Source of the DNA: an uncultured Porphyromonadaceae bacterium
GTDB taxonomy: Bacteria > Bacteroidota > Bacteroidia > Bacteroidales > Coprobacteraceae
Assembly: GCA_900545915.1 (NCBI GenBank)
Contig: URAV01000030.1
Coordinates: 1 to 47,556, forward strand
Direction: 5' to 3'
DNA length: 47,556 nt
In this document: positions 41,907 to 47,556 of the stretch, piece after piece
How the letters are laid out: each line of letters opens with the position of its first letter
Position numbering within the stretch: the first letter of the stretch is position 1
Position numbers and translations under genes: made by a program
The notes under the pieces: model-generated
What the model saw: only the letters and a program-made list of their open reading frames with translations
What the model was told of the DNA's origin: nothing
The model's database searches: none

Positions 41907-44174
41907 CTACTCTTTATCGAAAATCAAAGAAACAGGTCGATCTTCTTTTGCTGTTCCGAAATCATAATTCGGCTTATCTCCCATATAGAAAGTCAGTTTT
42001 CCGCCTTTCATAATATCCTGATAAAGGATATAACTACGAGAATAAGGCTTTCCATTCAACTCAACCTTTTGTATATAGATATTTTCCGGACCGTTATTTA
42101 TCGCCTCTACAATAAATGTTTTATCTTCAGGCAATGTGATCGACACCTCATCAAACAAAGGACTTCCGAACACGAACACCCCATTACACGGATTCACTTG
42201 ATAAAAGCCTATAGAAGAGAGTATGTACCAAGCTGACATTTGACCGCAGTCCTCATTTCCAATAATTCCGTCCGGCTGATCTGTGTAGAAATTATCCATG
42301 ATATAGCGTACCTTTTCAGCAGTTTTCCACTGCTGTCCTGCAAACGCATAAAGATAGGCCACATGATGACTCGGCTCATTTCCATGCGCATACTGTCCGA
42401 TCAATCCCGAAATATCAGGAGCGGCATACTCTCCGAGATCTCCCTCTGCAACATAAAATTCATCTAATTTTTTTGTAAAGCCTTCATCTCCACCAAACAA
42501 CAAAATCAACCCTTCCGGATTTTGAGGAACAAAGAAAGTATATTGCCAACCGTTTCCTTCACAGAAATCTCCCCGCCCGTGAACATTAATGAACGGATCA
42601 TAAGGAGTCCGCCAACTTCCGTCAGCCATTTTGGGACGAATAAACCCGATAGAACTATCGAAATAATTTTCAAAATAGTTAGCCCGTTCGGCAAAAACAC
42701 GATAATCAGACAATTTTCCCATACGTTTCGCCATTTGAGCAATACCCCAGTCTCCGACAGCATATTCCATGGCAAAAGATGGAGCTTCATGAACAGAATC
42801 ACAAGGAATATAACGACGATTCATCAAGAAAGAAATACCCTTTTGATTCGGATTAGTAGCTGATTTGACACATGCATCAAAAGCCCGTTCAGCATCAAAT
42901 CCCCCAAACCCTTTTAAATATGCATCCGCAATAACCGGTATGGCACTATAACCCGGCATACAATTCGTCTCACCACCTGCCAAAGGCCAAATAGGAAGGC
43001 GTCCTTGTTGATCGTAAATACCCAACATCGAATTTACAATATCCGAGACCATTTGCGGATGAATAATCGTAAACAACGGATTCAATGCACGATAAGTGTC
43101 CCACAAGGAAAGTGTCGAATAATTGGTATAAGGCACATTACTGTATACTTTATCATCATGTCCCCGAAAATCGCCGTTTACATCACTGTATCTTGTAGGA
43201 GCAATGGCCGTATGATAAAGGGATGTATAGAAAACTTTCTTATATTTTTCGTTCGATGTTTTAATCGCAATTCGTGAAAGTTCTTGCTCCCACAGTTTTT
43301 TACCGGCAATAACAACACTGTCAAAATCAAAAGACGGCATTTCGGCATCCAAATTAGCCATAGCATTTGCACAACTAACCGATGAGATTCCGATTTTCCA
43401 AACTACATTTGAAGGAGCTTTTTCAAAACGAGCCACACCTTTAATCAGACCGTAACCTTCTTCCTCTTTAACAAGTTGATCTTTATCAAAAACCACCAAC
43501 TGATCTACAGGGACATTACTTTTGATTGCAAAAAAGATTTTATGTCTGGGACTCCATCCTTTAGAAAAACGATACCCCTCTATTGTGTTACGATCCACCA
43601 GCCTTATATAAGTAGAGTCTGCCCGATCACCATTACCTTCTACCAAATTGATCATAACGTTTGCCGTCCGGTCGGTAGGAAAAGTATAACGGTGCATCGC
43701 AGCATGTGCGGTAGCAGTTAATTCAGCCCTTACGCCATTATCCATCAACAAAGAATAATAAGCAGGTTCAACTTTTTCATTATCATGACTGTAAGTAGAA
43801 GCATAAGCTCCCTCGATATTATCTTGCTCTCCCCGATCGATCTTCACATCTCCCGGATAAGGCATTAACTGTATATCCCCCATATCGGAACAGCCTGTCC
43901 CATTCAGATGAGTTTGAGAAAATCCGATAATAATACTGTCAGAATAGTGATATCCGGAGCACCAGTCCCAGCCTTTATGAATATTATTAGGTCCGGCTTG
44001 TACTGCACCGAACGGAACACTCGCTCCGACGAATACATGCCCATGACCTCCCGCACCTATATACGGATCAACTCGGTTATAAAGCTCTTCTACGGGAGCT
44101 TTTTGTTCTTTACAAGAAAAAAAGACCGCACCGGCAAGTGCAGCAGCGAACAGCATTTTTGTTTTCATGTGCAA
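41907..44174 (-). CDS. GH92 alpha-mannosidase lipoprotein
   Basis: GH92 enzymes are Ca2+-dependent exo-alpha-mannosidases of the Bacteroidota, used to trim N-glycans and yeast mannan. The 755-residue protein has a lipoprotein signal (AGAVFFSCKEQ), then VDPYIGAGGHGHVFVGASVPFG near residues 35-57, the N-terminal domain typical of the family. The catalytic-domain signature is GIIGNEDCGQMSAWYILSS near residues 640-660, with the conserved acidic residues. The Met at residue 3 is an alternative start. TATCTTTG at 44247-44254 is its likely promoter. There is no SusCD pair next to it. Confidence 0.93.
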   Translation of the reverse strand: MHMKTKMLFAAALAGAVFFSCKEQKAPVEELYNRVDPYIGAGGHGHVFVGASVPFGAVQAGPNNIHKGWDWCSGYHYSDSIIIGFSQTHLNGTGCSDMGDIQLMPYPGDVKIDRGEQDNIEGAYASTYSHDNEKVEPAYYSLLMDNGVRAELTATAHAAMHRYTFPTDRTANVMINLVEGNGDRADSTYIRLVDRNTIEGYRFSKGWSPRHKIFFAIKSNVPVDQLVVFDKDQLVKEEEGYGLIKGVARFEKAPSNVVWKIGISSVSCANAMANLDAEMPSFDFDSVVIAGKKLWEQELSRIAIKTSNEKYKKVFYTSLYHTAIAPTRYSDVNGDFRGHDDKVYSNVPYTNYSTLSLWDTYRALNPLFTIIHPQMVSDIVNSMLGIYDQQGRLPIWPLAGGETNCMPGYSAIPVIADAYLKGFGGFDAERAFDACVKSATNPNQKGISFLMNRRYIPCDSVHEAPSFAMEYAVGDWGIAQMAKRMGKLSDYRVFAERANYFENYFDSSIGFIRPKMADGSWRTPYDPFINVHGRGDFCEGNGWQYTFFVPQNPEGLILLFGGDEGFTKKLDEFYVAEGDLGEYAAPDISGLIGQYAHGNEPSHHVAYLYAFAGQQWKTAEKVRYIMDNFYTDQPDGIIGNEDCGQMSAWYILSSIGFYQVNPCNGVFVFGSPLFDEVSITLPEDKTFIVEAINNGPENIYIQKVELNGKPYSRSYILYQDIMKGGKLTFYMGDKPNYDFGTAKEDRPVSLIFDKE

Positions 44175-44246
44175 CTATTTTTGTTTTTGATATACAGTTA
44201 TTGTAATGTGCTTTATATGCAGACACCTTTTACACGATTACAAAAA

Positions 44247-44254
44247 CAAAGATA
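44247..44254 (-). promoter_or_regulatory. -7 box of the GH92 gene
   Basis: TATCTTTG on the minus strand fits TAnnTTTG, with a leader of about 70 bases. No matching -33 TTTG. Confidence 0.55.
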
Positions 44255-44426
44255 GACGCACATAATTAATAATTTCGTAAAATAGACTTAACGTATCAAT
44301 TAGAAAAAACATAATAGAGAAATTTTCCTCCGAAAAAAAGAAATTAAGCGAATTTCTAATACTTCTGTTTCAAAAAATAAAAATATTCAGTTCATATCCA
44401 TATCCAAAATCGAAATTATAATGATC

Positions 44427-44480
44427 AAAAAAATTCAATAGCCTGCCTAAATCTTATTGGAAAATTTAGACAGGCTATTG
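44427..44480 (-). terminator. Terminator made of two facing ends of the dispersed element
   Basis: CAATAGCCTGCCTAAAT (44436-44452) and ATTTAGACAGGCTATTG (44464-44480) form a 17-bp stem with one mismatch and an 11-base loop. On the minus strand it is followed by AATTTTTTTG. The arms match the terminal repeat of the dispersed element, so it may be a collapsed copy now serving as the terminator of the protease gene. The rest of the 44175-44596 gap shows only the GH92 promoter and AT-rich sequence. Confidence 0.72.
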
Positions 44481-44596
44481 AATTTCAAACAGAATCTATT
44501 TTCGTTCTGAACTTAATACTACAAATATATAAAATTAATCATCTATCGAACTTCAACAGATTATCTCCCATAAATATCTAAATAACTACATTATTT

Positions 44597-46177
44597 TCAT
44601 TCCGCTACTAAAATACGACGGACAATATATCTTCCGTCACTTTGCAAATGTAAGAAATAAGTGCCCGGCTCTACATTCAAAGGAATAGAAGTACTGAGAT
44701 CGACTTCGGCTTTTCTTATAAGGCTTCCGTCTAAAGAATATATTGAAATAACAGCTGAAGAAGCAGATAATCCGTCTATATGAATTTCTCCCCGTGACGG
44801 ATTAGGATAGATCGTCACAGAAGCATCATTATCAGCAACTTCTAAACCAGAACCATCTCCGATAACAACTTGCCCCATATAAGTAACCTTATCAAAAGCT
44901 GTCACCGTAACAGTCAATATCTTATCTCCTGTTACCGCCGGAAAATCAAGTATGGCTTTCCCGTTTTCAACAGGCTGCACAGCCAATAAATTATCCCCTT
45001 CCGACAAGGCTACGACAGCACCATCTTTATCACAACCGACAGATAAAGACGTAATTCCATTATCTGCCGCCCCGATATGCGAAACGGCCATTCTTCCGGG
45101 AATACGGGTGCGTAACATCATACTCGGATCTCCGAACAATATCCACTCTTTTGTAGCATCTTCTCCACTACCTTTATATTTTTCAATCACTTTCCGATAT
45201 GCTTCATTCGCAACTTCACCAAAAGTTTTCCGGGAATCGGGAATATCCGAAGAAGTCATGATTCTGACCATTTCATCTTGTCCCAACATCGGTGGATTCC
45301 AAGTAACCTGAGCTGAAAATCCCAACATTCCAACCGCCCCTATCGGCTCTCCAGCACTATTACGAGCCCGCAAAAACGATTCGGCAAAACAAGTCCCGGT
45401 AGCGAATTTTCCATTATCACATCCGGTAGAAATAATTACAGGAAATTTTCCCTCATTAGACAATGCCGCTACATCCGAAACCGAAAAGTCTGAAGTAGCC
45501 CAACCCGACATAAAACCATGTCCCGCATAATTCACAATTCCGCAACCTGCATTCAACAAATCCGTCAACTCTTTTTTCGTACTTGTCTCATACGCCGTAT
45601 AACCATATTGCTCCAAAACCGAATTCACTTGACGGATATGCTGAATATCCGTCTCGTCATTGTCTCCTTTATCCACAGCTGAAGGATCTGCAATACCTAC
45701 ACATTGCGAAAGCCAAACCGCATTCTCATCTACACTCTTTTCATAAAAGATAATCTTCTCGACTTGGGCTCTGACATCATCTGCCGTTTCCGCAGAAAGA
45801 CGGCCGACTAAAATCTCAGGGGGATATGTTCCGGAAACATATCCGTATTCAGCATCGGTATAAGGTGTAAATGGTGTTACGTCATAACCGGGAAGATAAT
45901 TAATTGGTATCTGCTTTGCGTCTCCCACCAACAAAAGATAACGATTATGATGCGTTTGGTAATAATCCTTTACATAATCCCCTAAATCCTCATACGTCTC
46001 TCCGATCTCCGACATAGAAACCATTTGCGTCGGAATTCCTTTCTGTATCTTCCATGTTACAAAAGGTTTCATCTCTTCCATATATTCCGGTGCACATACA
46101 ACCAACATCTGGGCATGTAACAGACAAGACATCCCCCATAAAAATACACAACAAATCAAAAATTTTACTTGTCTCAT
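44597..46177 (-). CDS. Gingipain-family (C25) cysteine protease with type IX sorting domain
   Basis: The 526-residue protein has a signal peptide (1-22), then the C25 catalytic domain (about 23-355) with His220 in NYAGHGF and Cys253 in IISTGCDNG as catalytic dyad. An Ig-like domain follows (about 360-440). The last 75 residues (452-526) are a type A type IX sorting domain: VTIYPNPSRGEIHIDGL, ISIYSLDGSLIRK and PGTYFLHLQSDGRYIVRRILV. Asp177 in ETDIQH aligns (from memory) with the Arg-selecting Asp163 of RgpB, which hints at Arg specificity. Unlike gingipains it has no long propeptide: the catalytic domain starts right after the signal. It is downstream of a coiled-coil protein gene (14-base gap). 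Confidence 0.93.
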   Translation of the reverse strand: MRQVKFLICCVFLWGMSCLLHAQMLVVCAPEYMEEMKPFVTWKIQKGIPTQMVSMSEIGETYEDLGDYVKDYYQTHHNRYLLLVGDAKQIPINYLPGYDVTPFTPYTDAEYGYVSGTYPPEILVGRLSAETADDVRAQVEKIIFYEKSVDENAVWLSQCVGIADPSAVDKGDNDETDIQHIRQVNSVLEQYGYTAYETSTKKELTDLLNAGCGIVNYAGHGFMSGWATSDFSVSDVAALSNEGKFPVIISTGCDNGKFATGTCFAESFLRARNSAGEPIGAVGMLGFSAQVTWNPPMLGQDEMVRIMTSSDIPDSRKTFGEVANEAYRKVIEKYKGSGEDATKEWILFGDPSMMLRTRIPGRMAVSHIGAADNGITSLSVGCDKDGAVVALSEGDNLLAVQPVENGKAILDFPAVTGDKILTVTVTAFDKVTYMGQVVIGDGSGLEVADNDASVTIYPNPSRGEIHIDGLSASSAVISIYSLDGSLIRKAEVDLSTSIPLNVEPGTYFLHLQSDGRYIVRRILVAE

Positions 46178-46191
46178 ACTCTCTCCTAATT

Positions 46192-47253
46192 TTATTTAAT
46201 GCGGAAATTTTTATAATAATCTATTTTCATATTACCTGAAGTAATTATAATTTTATATAAATTCGGAGATATCCCATATAAAGAAACACGGTCTCCTAAA
46301 TATTCATAATGTGCAATTTCTCCTTCTTTATACCCTCCGATTTTTAATTTTTGAGGCCAAAAATGAATATAAAGCCGGACCGCCAAATCTGCAGTACCGA
46401 CAATCTCACAACGAGTTATATTATTGTGTCTACCCTCTTTTTTTATATAATACCTCACATTTAAATACTCTTTTTCTGTTGAAATACGAGGTTCGTATCT
46501 TTCCATAACCCCCGATTGAACAGCTTTAAAATCAACCGGTGTCAGTTTCATCAGGTCTCCTTGCAAAAACAACGACAAACGGGGCATTGCAAAATCGAGA
46601 TCGATACCATAAAAAACAGTAAATTGTCTATGAGGAGCAACTTCTTCCATTGCCCGGCTCAAATAAAGATAAGGGTTTTCTACCAAAGCAAGACTATCGG
46701 CTTTTTGTGCCGCTACTTTATTAATACTATCTTGACGAAACAATCGCTCCTTGCGTTGAAGTTCCTCTAAAGCAATCCGGGCTTTTTTCAAACTATCTCG
46801 ACGGGCTTTTTCCAAAACAAGCTTCTTTCTTTTCTCTAATTCCCGAACCTTTTGATATTTATCATAAGCATCTCTCTCTCGCTGATAATAAGAAATATCC
46901 CATCCGTCGTTCACTACTTTCAACAAAGACAAATCATTTGAAATATTATTAAGAACAACGTCCTTATTTTCATGATACCTTTTATTCTCAATATCGAGAT
47001 CTTTCTGCAAGCGAAAGATTGTTGCGGCAACTTTAGAATCAAGAACCTTATCCAATTCATCTTGCGGTACGCGCAAAATCGATAACGTATCACCGATAGT
47101 ATCGAGCCGCAAATAACGCTGTATGAGTAAAGTTTTCTGTTTGGCGATCTTCTTTTGTTTTGATTTAGAAACAGCATCTGAAATCAGCCCAAATTGTGCA
47201 TAAGCACAAAAGGGGAGTATAAATAACAAAGATAAAAACAATATCTTGCGCAT
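46192..47253 (-). CDS. Secreted coiled-coil protein of unknown function, next to the C25 protease
   Basis: I do not recognise this 353-residue protein. It has a signal peptide (1-20, ending AYAQ), a short Lys-rich segment, then a long helical region (about 75-190) rich in Arg, Lys and Glu with heptad-like spacing, for example VRELEKRKKLVLEKARRDS. The C-terminal half (about 195-353) looks like mixed beta structure with FTVFYGIDLDFAMPRLSLFL and VSLYGISPNLYKIIITSG. No catalytic motif is visible. It ends 14 bases before the protease start codon, so the two are one transcription unit. It may assist folding, surface display or inhibition of the protease; this is inference. Confidence 0.7.
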   Translation of the reverse strand: MRKILFLSLLFILPFCAYAQFGLISDAVSKSKQKKIAKQKTLLIQRYLRLDTIGDTLSILRVPQDELDKVLDSKVAATIFRLQKDLDIENKRYHENKDVVLNNISNDLSLLKVVNDGWDISYYQRERDAYDKYQKVRELEKRKKLVLEKARRDSLKKARIALEELQRKERLFRQDSINKVAAQKADSLALVENPYLYLSRAMEEVAPHRQFTVFYGIDLDFAMPRLSLFLQGDLMKLTPVDFKAVQSGVMERYEPRISTEKEYLNVRYYIKKEGRHNNITRCEIVGTADLAVRLYIHFWPQKLKIGGYKEGEIAHYEYLGDRVSLYGISPNLYKIIITSGNMKIDYYKNFRIK

Positions 47254-47450
47254 ATCATGCTTTTTAATACAGTCGATAAAAAGGAAAAATTTCTTATCAG
47301 AAGTTCTTTACAAAAGAAAAAACATCAGAAATATACTATTCATTTATGCAAATGAAATAAATATCAGTGAAATAATAAAATATTAAAAACAAAATTACAT
47401 ATCGATCTAAAATATTTTTTACCAATTCATTATCAGACATCCGATATATG

Positions 47451-47488
47451 AAAAAAAAATCGTCTGTTAGATTTGTATCTAACAGACG
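47451..47488 (-). terminator. Intrinsic terminator after the partial tRNA
   Basis: CGTCTGTTAGA (47461-47471) and TCTAACAGACG (47478-47488) form a perfect 11-bp stem with a 6-base loop, followed on the minus strand by ATTTTTTTTT. It lies 16 bases after the tRNA 3' end. Confidence 0.93.
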
Positions 47489-47504
47489 ATTTAAACTATA
47501 AATG

Positions 47505-47556
47505 TGGTCCCACTTGGGCTTGAACCAAGGACCCCCTGATTATGAGTCAGATGCTC
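47505..47556 (-). tRNA. tRNA with CAT anticodon, partial (elongator Met or Ile2)
   Basis: The 3' 52 bases are visible on the minus strand: CTCATAA in the anticodon loop, the T arm with GGTTCAAGCCC, and the acceptor end TGGGACCA. The 5' part is outside the window. It lacks the GGG/CCC anticodon stem of initiator tRNA (the stem is CTGA/TCAG), so it is elongator tRNA-Met or lysidine-modified tRNA-Ile. CCA is not encoded. Confidence 0.85.

Noticed and set aside
44175..44596. Small gene in the gap between the GH92 and protease genes
   Set aside because: No open frame with a plausible start and family features; the gap has a -7 box, a terminator and AT-rich sequence.
47505..47556. Second initiator tRNA at the right edge
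   Set aside because: The anticodon stem is CTGA/TCAG, not the three G-C pairs of initiator tRNA.

Overview
The window is a chromosomal segment of a Bacteroidales bacterium (Bacteroidota). The evidence is the gene order, the many -7 boxes of the Bacteroides type (TAnnTTTG, several with a -33 TTTG box exactly 19 bases upstream), near absence of Shine-Dalgarno sequences, lipoprotein signals, GH92 and GH43 enzymes, and two signs of a type IX secretion system (a PorT-like barrel and a gingipain-family protease with a C-terminal sorting domain). Bacteroides itself generally lacks type IX secretion, so a relative such as Barnesiellaceae, Parabacteroides or Porphyromonas-like lineages fits better. 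The genus cannot be fixed from this sequence alone.

Layout. 1-2.5 kb: an RRM RNA-binding protein gene lying between two direct copies of a dispersed element, tRNA-fMet, a porT-like gene, a small 2[4Fe-4S] ferredoxin, and tRNA-Gly plus tRNA-Tyr. 2.5-9.8 kb: ribH and a membrane TPR protein (minus strand), recF-DUF721-thioesterase (plus strand), a WG-repeat lipoprotein, a PHP phosphoesterase, and a pair of acyltransferases that look like the glycine-lipid enzymes GlsB and GlsF. 10.0-26.6 kb: an unbroken plus-strand division and cell-wall (dcw) cluster: rsmH, ftsL-like, ftsI with a PASTA domain, murE (meso-DAP type), mraY, murD, ftsW, murG, murC, ftsQ, ftsA and ftsZ, followed by yqeY and serS. 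mraZ is absent upstream, and murF and ddl are not in the cluster.

26.7-33.7 kb (minus strand): a sulfur/thiol operon made of an 818-residue CoA-disulfide-reductase-like/rhodanese/TusA/DsrE-like fusion, a cysteine-rich MarR regulator and a lipoprotein thioredoxin. A canonical promoter upstream is bracketed by two palindromic operator-like sites. DUF3109, gpmI and rplS follow, the last with a candidate structured leader. 33.7-39.8 kb (plus strand): an exported-protein operon with a 5'-nucleotidase split into two genes, a NagZ-type GH3/serine beta-lactamase fusion and a thioredoxin-fold protein, then a flavodoxin-like protein with an altered FMN loop. 39.9-47.5 kb (minus strand): a GH43-like enzyme with discoidin and FN3 domains, a GH92 mannosidase, a coiled-coil secreted protein of unknown function co-transcribed with a compact gingipain-like protease, and a partial tRNA with a CAT anticodon.

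A dispersed MITE-like element of about 145-173 bp with 17-base terminal inverted repeats recurs at 1-68, 659-831, 26774-26917 and 32855-33010. Solitary ends occur at several further places. No transposase, CRISPR array, prophage or rRNA gene was seen.
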